Positions 50,111 to 63,200 of a stretch of 64,000 bases of DNA are shown here, piece after piece; positions within the stretch are counted from its first letter, which is position 1; every line of letters starts with the position of its first letter. Origin of the DNA: Sipunculus nudus (lineage: Eukaryota; Annelida; Sipuncula; Golfingiida; Sipunculidae); NCBI GenBank assembly GCA_026874595.1, contig CM049322.1:55862386-55926385 (forward strand), written 5' to 3'. Made by a program: the position numbers and the translations under genes. A model generated the notes under the pieces. It searched no databases. It saw only the letters and a program-made list of their open reading frames with translations, and had not been told where the DNA came from.

Positions 50111-51456
50111 AAAGTTGGCTCCGTCGTTTACAATCATTTAGTATTCTAATTTCAATAAAATGCCGACAAGTCGTTCTACTTTCATGCAAACCCCCCACAA
50201 AGTACATATCATTCTTAATCTTATAAAATTATCTATAATGAAATGAATTTATTTTCGTTTCTCATCAATAATCTTAGATTTTTAAAACTCGAATAAAATC
50301 TTATTTTTTGTACAAAACTAGTTATTGCGCACACGTCGTGGCAGTTAGCAGTTTTTTCAGTAGGCTAATAAATAAATGAAAATATCCCAAGGCAATTCAT
50401 TGTTACTGGCCTATCATATACCATTCACGTTCCGAATTCAGCTAATAATTTGCTCCTTTAAGAAAAACTTTTCACGTGAAAAAGCCCATAACTTATTTTA
50501 AATTACAATTTGGACAAAAAGTTAAAAATATTTTGTAAAACATATATGACTTTGTAGGCATGAAATTAGAAGTGAAGGTGACTTATCGTTATGAGAAATA
50601 CGATTCAAACCTAACGCATTTCACTCAGATCCCAATTTGAGAAATGGACGGAAAACCGCATGTGTGAGTTCTAGGGTTGGGTTTTTATCTGGATAAAACT
50701 TATTTAATCCAGGACAATGGAAAAACTGGGTTTTATTCGGTTTAATCCAGTTTTATACGGATTAAACTGGATCAAACTAAAATCACCTTGTTATGTTTAA
50801 AAAATTTATATAATGATAATCTTGATAAATAGGTTCAGAGAGTTAATTAATATGTTAACAAAATATGTTACATCCAATTGGCAATTTCCTCCGGGTTCAT
50901 GTTTCATTCTTGTCAGCAGCCACTATAGCTTATGCTCAACAAGCAGCAGAACAGGATGAGGAGCAGTCCCTTTGTCTTCCGTGTTACCCTTCTGGCTAGT
51001 AGTCAATTTCTCAAAAGGATGTATAATCTTTATAGCATCATCCTCAGCCATCAAACACTTACTCATAGTCAGAGGGCAGGCTTACAGGGTGACCTTTGCA
51101 GATCAATTGTCAACAATTTATAGAGACTTTGTGGAGGAAGATGCCTGAATTACTTTGATCCAATGGAGGTATCTCCTCTCAGGCTGTCATGACTTGATGG
51201 TGGTCAAATGGTAGCCCACTGTTGCTGCTTGTGTAAACATATCTTACCAGAATCAGAAGGGTCAAGGAATCACACCAGTACTACCCACATTCAGAGAAGC
51301 CTACTTTGGTAAGATAGCTTTTCAATTATTTTATCATTTTCCTCTAGAAAGGGCACCCCCACAAAATTATTGACATAGTGATTGATGTCACTGTATCAGC
51401 GACCCGGTCATATTTTCCGGTCATCAACACAACAAAACAAGCGTTACTAGCGACAT

Positions 51457-51460
<4 letters not shown>

Positions 51461-51531
<71 letters not shown>
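51461..51531. repeat. (CT)n microsatellite
   Basis: About 35 uninterrupted CT repeats. Confidence 0.97.
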
Positions 51532-51532
<1 letters not shown>

Positions 51533-52154
51533 ATATAAACATGCTAATTATTTACTTTTCCATTATGAGTTAATTACAATCCTTGATAATTAATACTCGA
51601 TAATCTTCTCTCTGTCTCGCTCTTTCAAGGCAACGCAAGCGAAACATGCATGAATCGACACACTGAATTCCTCGTCTGACAATTCAGGAAACTTAGCCTT
51701 TAACCAAAGGAGTTTTGATATCACCACATAAACCCGAAGTGAATATTTTCGATCTCTCGTTTTGTCCGGAAGTATTGCTTCACTCTGTTCCTGAGTCTTG
51801 AGTTTTTGAGGCGGTCTGTGATGTGACGTGAACTTGGTTGTAAACTTCAGGGGTATAATGTTTAATTTAAAGCTGGTATTAAAGCCAATTTATCAGGTCT
51901 ATACAGTTAGAGGCTCTGCTGAAATCAGCATTATAACACATAAAATCAGGCAGCTAGTCAGTATGACTACGCAGCAAATATCATATTGATATATACGACG
52001 ATTGACACTGTACCGTAGAATCGGTCATTGGCAAGATTATTTAATTAGTATCGTTAGGCCAAGACCAATTAAATGAGATAAGCCGGTGCAACTCGGTCAG
52101 CGCTTCATTGGCTACACATGTGTCCGTCAATGAAGGGTGTGGCAGGGTATACCC

Positions 52155-52229
52155 TATCAGTACAGGCTGTCACTGTTAGTACAATGATGGCAAAGACGAC
52201 GAGGGGCAACAGAAGCGTGTATGTCATTT
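52155..52229 (-). CDS. Possible signal-peptide exon of an unidentified gene
   Basis: The minus strand from 52229 reads MTYTLLLPLVVFAIIVLTVT then ACTDR, a well-formed signal peptide with a cleavage site after VTA, followed by GTATAC as a possible donor. Without splicing the frame runs 18 more codons to a stop. No convincing second exon was found in the next kilobase, so this may be an isolated relic or chance. Confidence 0.3.
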
Positions 52230-52448
52230 TGGGGGACCTATTCCGATAAGTGCGGCAATCATAGATTTTTTTCAGATTTTCTTCTGGATTTGGTGACAAA
52301 TCTTATTTGGTCTTCAGTTTACTTTCGGGATTGTTACAAGAGCTTTACATTGGACAGTTATTCTCCGAGAGAATTTGTGTGAACTGTTCGTCCGGCTTAT
52401 ACATTTTAAAGGACTTGTCGCTGTGACAGTGGTGGTATCCAGGTACTG

Positions 52449-52480
52449 TGCACTTTTTTTTTTTTTTTTTTTTTTTTTAC
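52449..52480. repeat. Poly(T) run
   Basis: About 31 T residues; could be the tail of a minus-strand retroposed sequence, but no body was recognised. Confidence 0.8.
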
Positions 52481-53151
52481 TATGTGATTGTATTGATTTG
52501 CTGTTATACTGCTGTTAAACAGAAGAATTGATTTAGTGTACTGTAATGTTAGGGTTGTTTTAAGAAAAAAAATATGGTTATTTGTTAACAAAAAACCGCT
52601 GAATTCTTTATTCATTCCCCTAGACATTTCACGCTGCCTAATGTTACAGAACCTGGTTTTATTTTTCTCCATTACAAAATTTGTGCTCATCACACATACG
52701 TGATCTGATGATATTAGGTTCCGTGAGTACTACTCAAAAACCTTTGGCATACGTCCTAAGCACAAAGTGCGTAATGAGCAGTTCTCTTGTCAGGATAACC
52801 TTGATGAACTTTGTTCCACATTCGGGGTCCCTCTATGTGTTTTGCCGACTCTTGATGGATAAAGCTGCTTCTGAAGAACCTCTTACTCATTTAAATTCGA
52901 ATACCTCCCAACATATAATCAAGGAATCTTTTTCAATTTCCATGGTGATGTTTTCTCCACGTTCGGGATGCCAAATTATTTCAAATTATAAATAATTATA
53001 TATGTGATTTTATGTATGTACCCTTATTCTGAGGTTATTCTTAGTTGGGAATAATTCCACCAACTTATTAATGGCATAAATCACACCAAAACAGATAAAA
53101 ACATAAAAGAAGAAATGTAATGATATACACAATCTTTATTTAATTTTAAAT

Positions 53152-53915
53152 CACCTAACCCTGGGAACCATGACAGCAAAAATGCTTGTTAATACTCTAA
53201 GAGTACTTATAGGAAACAAGTTATCCCTACCAATCGGGAACAATATGATAGTATAGTCGTATTCACTCAATCAGAGAAATGTGTCATCCATGTATAATAT
53301 GCATATACAAGTACACACCTTCCACGTTAGCTTATAAGCATGGCTTCTTCTAGCATATTAGGAATCATAAACGGAGAAAGGTTACATGTAAGACCTAATA
53401 ATAACACCCTGACCCTGGAACCCATGACACCCAAAATGATATTATACACTTCTTTAGTACTTATAGATGACAAGTAATCCCTACTAATCGGGAACGAGTG
53501 TAATAGTATAGTCGTATTTACTCAACCAGAGAAATGTGTTATTCGTGTATAATATGCATATAAAAGTACACACCTTCCACGTAAGCGCATAAGCATGACT
53601 TCTCCAGGCATATTAGGAATCATAAACAGAGAAAGGTTACATGAAAGACCTTACATAATAAGACCCTGACCCTGGGATCCATTACACCCAAAATGCTTGT
53701 ATACACTGTGTTAGTACTTATAGTTAACAAGTTATCCCTGCTAATCGGGAACAAATGTAAAAGTATAACCGTATTTACTCAATCAGAGAAATGGGTCATT
53801 CGTGTATAATATGCATATAAAGGTACACACCTAACATATAAGCACGACTGCTCCTACCATATAAGGAATTATGGACATAGAAAAGTAACATGTAAGACCT
53901 TAGTAAAAGAAATAA
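53152..53915. repeat. Three tandem units of about 255 bp
   Basis: Units begin near 53152, 53405 and 53662 with CCTGACCCTGG(A/G)-like sequence and share AATCGGGAAC, AGAGAAATGTGTCAT and CATATTAGGAATCATA. They lie downstream of the lipocalin-like gene. Confidence 0.9.
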
Positions 53916-53999
53916 TTGGTAATTGGTAATTTACTTTCAAGATTTCTTGCGAACAACATTGCTTAAATATTACGTAAAGTGCAGATGGCCAAGAATCCT

Positions 54000-54005
54000 T
54001 TTATT
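54000..54005 (-). terminator. Possible poly(A) signal of the lipocalin-like gene
   Basis: AATAAA on the minus strand, about 240 bases beyond the TAG stop (54246-54248). The pseudogene copy lacks an exact match. Confidence 0.35.
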
Positions 54006-54245
54006 TACCATACATGTATATTTTAACATCTACCTTGGGTACGTATGCTTCAATGTCCTGCTGCCCTAAGGAAATCTATTTGATCATGTCGTTGTAAGAG
54101 AGTAAAAGCAAGCAAGCATGCATCAAAATAATAGCTATAATTTTATGTTTCTTTCATTTTCTGTAAGAAGAGATTACATCTGGCTGCCATGCAACGTCTT
54201 TCTTGTTCGTCAAGCTTTCGGCAGGTGGCGCCCGGATACTAGTAT

Positions 54246-57200
54246 CTACCAGTCCCAGTAGGGCTTGCAGCCGCATCCAAGGGATGCTTTGTAAAAGAAG
54301 AATAATAACGTACGGGATATAAAATTGGTAGTGTGTTCAGCCGTTTCATTTTTCCATATGGGATATTAGATTGCATAAAAGTATATATTGCCATCCCCGA
54401 GAGTATATCTGGTCATTATTTTCAGATAGGATATAACAATGATTTAAACTATATATGCCCATTCCTTGTGATTGTTTAAGACGTTCTTATTGAAAACTCC
54501 AATCAATCAATCAATCAATATAGGAAATATGACATTGTTTCCAAGCTTCCCTTACTTTTTAATAATAACACAATTTGAAGACATTGATTCATACAATATG
54601 GACTAAAAGGTGTTAATAGCCATTACAGACATATTTTATTGGGCAAGAGAATGAGCGAAATTCAAAATATTATATTAAAAAACATACCTTGCTCTGCTTC
54701 AGCTGGGCAACCTGAAAAATAAACCTCATGATATTACACACACTCCCTAATATTAATATATATATAGTTTTATGTGTGTTTGTTTCCGCACAGCTGAGAA
54801 CTTCAATCACTTTCCCTACGCATTCTACCCTGACGATATTTATTTATTTCTTTTTGTATACAATATTTAATGTCTTTAGTTCAGGTTAGTATTAAAAGGA
54901 TTAAAAGTGGAGTCTGTATATGATAATTGATTTAAGTAAATAGCTGAACATCTAAAATCCAAGTTCTCAGTGGGTTTGCCTAGAAATGTTCAAAAGATAT
55001 GTAATGATTTTCCAAGCTGCCGTCGAGGACACAGATTTTGAGTATACATTTTTATATGTTATGCAAGGTTTCTCAATAACCGAGGCATACGGTGTTATAA
55101 AATTAACAGAAATCGGGCAATACATGAAAATAAAGGTGCACGCATGGTATTCTAATCGGCGACAAACGGGTCATGTGTTCAACCAAGCTGATAGATGTGT
55201 TTTTACCATGTTACAGAGGATTACAAGGGAAACTCGATCAAGAAGAATAAAGACATGGATAACATGGATAAAGATGTTTTTTAACCGAATACTTAAGAAA
55301 TGATACGCCATGTGAAACGAGCAAATGCGGCATGCATGTTTCGGGAAATACAGTAGATTAGTTTCTCATCAGTTTTGGCTTCCGTTAAAGACGCACTTTA
55401 AAAGTATATTATGCAAATGAATCATCACAGAACTTTTTTCAATTCGTGAGAGCGGGGCATAACATAGTATAAATGGTGACAACACTTACGTTCATATACA
55501 TCAGGGCTGTAGGCAACAGCTTTCCACGAACCACCAATGACCTTTAGGTACGCATGCGCGTCCGCAAGTGAATTTGACGGGATGAACGGGAATCTGCTCC
55601 ACAGACGGACAATTTGTATTGCGCATCCGCCGTCAGGTGATTCAACACAGGAAAACCCCAAGAAGTAACGGGAATAGTCAGTGTCCACAATCACTGTCTT
55701 CAGAACTTTTAAAAAATCATACTTGTAAATGAATAATATACCGAATCTGTTTCAAGAGTTCATAGGTCGCACATAACGTTTGGAGTAGACTAAACCATAA
55801 AAGTATATACAATTTAACTTGTTTTTTCCATGATCAGCCGAGGGTTCTCGTTGTACTTATACACCGTACTGATATTTAGAATCAAACATAGACACGGGAA
55901 TGTGGGAGGCATTTTATAGCCGGAAAAAATCGTGAGCATGAAATATTAGGTAATTACCCAAGGGTACCTTGGTTCGTAACACATATATACTTGCATTATG
56001 AATTTGATTCTACATTAGTAAGAATACTTTATGCGCGAAAATAGGAAAGGCATTTATTCATAATACAAACTATCTACGAGGTTCAGTTAGCAACATATCT
56101 TCTTAATTATTGTTCTTGGAAAAATAAAAAATAAAAACAAGAATAAAGATATTTTAAATTTGCAAATCAATTTGAAATAGATGATTATTTTCATTATGCA
56201 ATTGACATTGAAATAATGCATGAAATTTTCTAAAATTCATATACTAAATCAATTAAGTTCTAAAGCAATTAAACGCATTACTAACTTCAACATTTATCCT
56301 TTGTCCTGGCTGGTAATGATTTCCTTTATATTTTCAATTAAAGTTTTAAAAACGGCCATTTACAAAATAACATGCCCCCAACAGGTCGGTACATATCAAT
56401 TCACGAAATTTGAAATTCACAAAAAAATGACGTTCTATAGTACTCACCGCAGGAATATATTGCTAATGAAGGCTTCCTACGGAAATCCGCCTTGTTTGTC
56501 GTTTTTAACAACCAAGAAATATCTTGCGTCTATAGGCACGATGTACTTACTGTTTCCGTGGGCCTCATGCTGTGTCAGTATTCCACTATCTGGCATGACT
56601 GTTACCTCTCCTATAGGCATTTTCATGCACTCACAGTTAATGCTATGAATTCAAAAAGGAATTGTTATATAAAATATTTTCTTTCATTCAGCTTTATTAT
56701 AACATATACTTCTAAAAAGCCTTTAAGGGAGAATGCGAGAGATACCTAGAACCTTACGCTTTGTGTATCAGAGAGGGAAACAATGGAATGTTAGAGAAAC
56801 ATAAGCAACAAATCTTCCATATATCAAATACTCAAAATTTCCCTTGCGGCAAAATATCATGTGATTTCTACGATTTCTGGTCTTTGCATAAGACATTGCT
56901 TTATAAATATATAAATAATAAAAAAGATAATGTTAAAAAATATGCTATTTGTTTTCCCGTAAATCCAATTTTAAATATTTAATGGCTAGGAAAATATACT
57001 TACTCAACATAATCAGTATGAAAATAGTTGCTTCCATTCGTAGAAAAATGCATCGTAAACCCTAATAAATCCTTCACCGGCATGCAACGAAGGCCATAGA
57101 ACCACGTCTTTAAGTACCAGCGTCCTAGAAGCTAAGAGAAAGAAACCATTTAAATATACACACAATTTGCCAAATACCATATTATATTCCTCTTATAGGT

Positions 57201-60200
57201 AAACGGGGAAAATTCTGCGTCATTTATTCTTTGTTTATTTTCAGGCCCGGTGCTTGGAAATAACATTTCAATCTGAGATAAACTTGCCCAAATAAAGCAA
57301 GTTGCAATGTGTACACAACTTTTTTACGTGATGGTCATATAGAATTAGAAACACCGTTTGCTGAGGTCGTCAGCACCGAACATATTCTGGCAACTACTAA
57401 ATACTACAAACAAATAATCCAAGATTTTCAAAACATACTTAGACAATTGGCATTCCTGGTGAACCACATATACTGAAACAAATCTCTACATAGGTACATC
57501 GTTGCTCGGACATATCCCGATTACGGAAATGTATGGGCTGCCAGAGTTCTTCTATTGGACCACTGTGTTACCTTAAGCGACAGGTATATTTCGTTGAAGA
57601 AAATACCTACTCGCTCCATGTCAAAGTTGCTCAGGAAAGGTATGCTGTTCATGCGCCGATGGCTCTCTGGAGTTAGAGTTTTCTTCACATTGTATCATCT
57701 TTGTCAATAAGGTGCGAATATGTCATTTAATTTATAGCTAAACAACAATCACTCATTCAGTAATCAGCAAGTTGCTGAGGTATTGAAGGATTAATCAAAT
57801 CATGGTATTTACATAACTATCTGATACACAGTCACATGATTCCTCAAATATATTTTTTTCTCGGATAATGTTATCTTGTGCAAACGGTGGTACATTTGTT
57901 CACAACGGTGGCACATTTCCTTAATTGTACATGGTGCTCGTGTAAAGATACGTGTGTGTTTAAATAGTTATCGGAAAAGTTATAACTTACCACCAGCCTT
58001 TTCAACCGGACAGTCTGGAATTTACAAGTACGACATAAAAAATCAATGTAAAAGCTGTTATTTGAAATCGGTGCTTTCAGAAACAAGGCTATAGAATACA
58101 TTTGTTCCAGCTTATATATAACGTGCCACTTTTATTAACGTTCTTCCAGCAACATTTCTATTTATGAGGTAGTAATCAAGAACAGATATCTGCCAATGAC
58201 TCTGAGGAAAGAGTTAAAAAGCGTGAGCAATGAATCCAAAGAAAAATAAATGCGCTCACTGTTGTAATTTTCTGGCTGGTAAGAGTATGTGTACTCCGGC
58301 AGACAGACACGCTCCAGCTGCTCTCTAGCAAGGGCATACACGTCCTCAGGCAGTTCTTTGGTTCTGCTCCAAATGTGAACCAGTGAAGCCAGACATATGC
58401 CATCAACAACGTCAGTACAGTAGTAGTCAATGGAGTAAGTGTGGTAGTTGGTAAAAATTGTCAAGATGTCCGCCACTCAAAGAGAATATTTAATGTTTTA
58501 AGCAATCATTTGCTAAACCTGGAGAGTTATAAATTATACAGTGATCATGACATTCAATGTACAAAAACAACCTGTAGTTGTAAATCCTGAGCATGTACCA
58601 CTCAAATAATAACTACAACATTTAAGATACATATACATATACATATATGTACAATAAAATAAATATACAGTCATCACAGTTCGGACTCATCTTTACCAAT
58701 TGTTTGTATTTTGTTATACCAATGCCCTGTTTTTAGTTAAAAAAATACATTTATTAAATGTACCCTTTGCCCGCTTATCTTATTTTCTCTTATGTTTTAT
58801 AATACGTAGATGTATTTTATCACATGTATGTATGAAAATAATGTTGCTGAATGCATATGCTTATAACGATTGTTATAATAGGTTCTGCACATGTTATATT
58901 GTATATTTCCTCTTCTTTTTTTTAATTTAACCAAACTACACGAAATAGCATCGTCCTGTTTAACATCGTATTCTAGTATATATCCGCAATCATTAAAATT
59001 CTGAAATGAATATACAATTGTATCTCCACTCCAAACTCTAATAATAAAACATTCCAGTACAAACCTGACGACCTGAACATTTACAATGAAAAATCCAGCC
59101 ATACAATAAGCATAATCTACAGGTATGTGTCACGTAGAAGTGTTACCATTCTTCGATTCTCCTATTCTCGAATTGAAAAGCAACAATTCCAAGAAACCGT
59201 TTAATAGTCAACTAATATAAAAAATGCAATTGAAGAGGCGGTTTATTTTTCATCATTTTTTATGCTTGATAGCAACGGCATGGTAAACTTCAACAGAGAT
59301 GAGCAAAGTCTTCTTATCGTATCTTATCTTATCGTAAGATACTTATCTTTACGAGAGGTAATTTATCGTTACAACTCTTTCTGTAGTTTTTTTATTAGAT
59401 CAGATTACACCAAAATTCATACGAGATCGGGGTTTCCTATGTGACTCTAGATTAAACAGTGATCGTGATGCCGTTCTTCAGCGGAGGGTTGTGCAGTAGT
59501 CCAAGCTGAGCGGGGCCAAGATATGTACAATAATTTCTATATCCGGTGAGTGTCTGTTACTTTCTTTGGTAACAGGCATAAAATATCTTTTTTTGGTTTA
59601 ATCTGGACTCACTCTTTGTCATGCATTAGGTTCAGAGGGGACAATGTTTATTTTAAAAAGTATGTTAACATAACAAAATATATCAATGTTTTAATAAGAT
59701 GCAATTTACTTTTTCCCGCACAGGTTGCAGGTGTAAGAAATGGAAGGTCAACTGTCAAAATTAGACAAAAAACTATTGTGTTCTAGAAAAGATTACAAAG
59801 ATATCAAATTCATGTTAATTTGTTGTTTATTTCTGCTTCCTGATGCAATGAGATTTTGCGTAAATTTTAACTGATATTTATGCTGCCCTACCTTTTCGTC
59901 CATCAACATACAGCGAGGGCCAACCTTGGGTGTTCACGCGGAGCTGCATTTCTCTGTCATTACTACATTTACCTTCTGAGTCACTGTTAAATTGAAGATA
60001 AGGATTTTCTATCAAAATAAACCTTTCGGGGATCTGACGTTTTGATCATGGTCATCTGGATGAATTTCTTTTCTGATTGCAATGGTTTCCAGATGTGTAG
60101 CTTAAACGAGTGGACCAGACCAAATTTAATCTGGTGTTAAATGTCTTAAAAACCAAAAATATTCTGGTGTAGAAACCATTTTTATTTAACAGGAATGGTT

Positions 60201-63200
60201 AAGCCCTTCATAAAATTTAGTTTTATTTTTCCTTCAGATGTTTAAGACGATTACAAGTCTTGAATTTCTAGAGCATTTTAATATAGTTTTCAGCTAAACT
60301 GACCATAGGTCTCCTGCGCTATAGCAATTAACCTTTGTCTGTCATCTGTACCTTTTTCTTTTCAGAAAACTCACAATGTTTACTCAAATGACATGAACAT
60401 GAAATGACAGCAGACGACAGTTACGTGTAGTGCTCATGCTCGCTGAAAATATCTGCAAACTTACAGGTGTGTTATATGGATAAAAATCGTTCCGTTCTCT
60501 CGAGTAACCTCCGTGAAGGTTCCGCTGCGTTGTTCACCTTTGGTGCTGCTGACCATGTGTATCAAATACCAACGACCAAGTATCTAAAAGGTATATATAT
60601 GTGGTCAACCCCTTAACGTTTATTATTTTGGCATTTAGCACTACAGATAATACAACTTTAAGATTAGATTTTCTATATTATCTGATATATGTCAATAATA
60701 CAGGAAAAGCGCCAAGTTGTTTAAGTTATATGTTGGCACTTCTTGCCCGATTGTTATGTCCATGTAAACAAAGGCTAATTAATATAAACATATTCTTGTA
60801 GGGCTGACAGACATATGTTAGTACTGAAATAACATGCCTTGTGATCGCAAAGCTTAGGAGTGCAGGTAGCTTAGTTTAAAGAAAATAAATGAAAGGTTGT
60901 ATAAGATGAGAACAATAATAATATATAAATTTCAAATGTTTCCCTAACAGTGAATATCATTCATATATCAGCAAACAGTAAAGCTTATTCCGATGAAGAG
61001 CGTGGGGCTGGTGACTGGAGAAATTCAATGTGGTGCAATGTACATTAAGCAAATTACTTCTTGGTCTTAAATACCTCAAAGGTATATAACGCGAAATATA
61101 GTGTTGGTTTTATAAAAAAAATAAATAGCATTTTTAATAAATATAGCTTTAAATGAAGCTTTATGTGATACTCTCTGAGGAGACGGACATTATAAGCAAA
61201 AAGAAAAAAAGAAAACAAATTCATGTGAACACATTTTATGCGAATATCATTTCCCTAAATTGTCTGCTAGTTAAAAAAAAATGCAGTAAGAGGTTTATGC
61301 TCTGTGGAGAATTTTTTTCAACCAATTTTTGTACATAAGGTCGTCATACCTGGTGTGTAATGTTGTCAAATCTGGATTAACAACAAAGCCGTGTTTCTCG
61401 CCGTATATATGGTATATATATAATTTTACCTTACTGATAAAACATGTCTCCTCTAAATGAGTGCGGGTCCAGATTGCTTCATCCAGGTATAAATGAATGG
61501 TCGTTTTATAGCTACAGGTAATATTTAAAGAGTTTAGTGTAATATTTATTGTCAAAACGTTAAGGATCAGTTCACTTGGAATGAATTATTCAATGTGGTA
61601 ATAATTTATGTAGCTATATACATCATATTATTATTATATTATATGCAATTAATATATTAATATTCATTTCAGTTAATTGCGTCTTACTCATAGCTGGACG
61701 CCTTTAGCGTTGTGCATAAATTAGCTCATGTAAGTAAGGTGTCCCGAATCAGCTCCAACATAAACACCCTTTGATTATCAATTGAAGGTATGTGGACTTA
61801 CTACACTGTTGTAATAAATAAAACCTATGTTATCGAGGAACGTCAGACACCAGACAATCAGGACAGTAAGGTTTGCTTGGTTTATTCCATATACTGTGCT
61901 TTATTTATCTGTTATATATTCTACATTTGAATCATAAATTTTAAATATTGACTTTTATATATTTGCATTAATAATTTAAGGTGAAATTAAACTGTCAAAG
62001 TCAAGTCGTCACACTAACTTTAACAACAAATAACTAAAAAAGGAAACCAACTAAAAAACGGTCTCACAGTATAGCTGTATGTCTTGCAGGAAACATATTT
62101 AATATAATATTATTTTTTTGTAGGTTGACTTGTCCCCTGGTGCTAGCGAGAGGTCAGCTTTAAAATTTATTATCTGAAATGGACGAGATAGCCGTCCTTG
62201 TATATGTTTCAGTCAATGTGTAAAATTAGTCAATTTGCAAATTGCCTGAAATTTTCAGTCAATTTACAAATTACCTGATTCACACAGTACACAGTACACA
62301 CAGTACAGTACTGAAATTATCAGGCATTTTACACATTGACTGAAAAATCAGTTTGTTTATTTGACGCTTGACTGAAGTGCAAAAATAATGAAATATTATT
62401 TCTTTAGGTTACAAAGATTAAAATGACAGTTCATTTATTTCATTTTATCTTACTCTTGCAAACTATTAAACCATTTTGGATCATATTATTCATATTATTG
62501 AACAATTTTATAATTTATTTGATCAGAAGCACCCATCTGGCTTGATTATAGTTCTTGCAGAAATAATTATTACATCATATGAGATGTAAATAATATATTA
62601 TCTCAGGGGCACAATATCCTAATGCACTGTTGGGAGCAGTATAGGTTGGATGACCCCCTCCCTCAATGCGGAAAAATTGTCACAAATTTCTTTCAAAATT
62701 TCAGCAATTTTGTAGCACATTTGGTGTAAAATAACTGGGGATATTCTCGCTTCAGAAACCCAAACATATTCAATTGTTTGACATAAAAAAACACTTAAGG
62801 CAGCAAAAATCCCCTGAGAACAAAATTTGTCCATTATTTTAATTTAAATATTTTGGGGTGATTAATATGGTATGCCCACTTAGCCCCCCCCCCCCCCCCC
62901 ACCAAATTTCACTTCTGTACTGTCTGACTAACAGTTGACAATTGAACACTACCAGCCATTTTCTTTTGCCTCTAATGAAAGATTTTGGATGGCAAACTCA
63001 TTAAAAGTAATAAATACAGTTGGTATAATTGTTGTTTACCTCTACCCTTTGTAACTCACCTAAGCATATATATCTTAATCATATATTTGATATTAACAAC
63101 CATGTAACTGTGGGTATCCTTTAAACATTCAAAAATCTACATCATTCATTTCACTAATTATTGCACATTTAAATGTTTTAATGTGTTATTTGACAAAAAG

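Noticed and set aside
57607-57666. 60-nt version of lipocalin exon 7 ending before GTATTT
   Set aside because: It shifts the frame of the GRWY exon; the GTAGGT donor four bases earlier gives NFDMER-LLGRWY in frame.
60400-61380. Insertion in the right gene copy relative to the left
   Set aside because: The extra 950 bases include the end of exon 3 in frame, so a deletion in the left copy is the simpler reading.
61418-61511. Shorter version of lipocalin exon 3 ending at the first GTAAAA after FISK
   Set aside because: It would leave the next exon (59892-59983) out of phase; the longer exon to 61350 restores phase and extends the lipocalin-like sequence.
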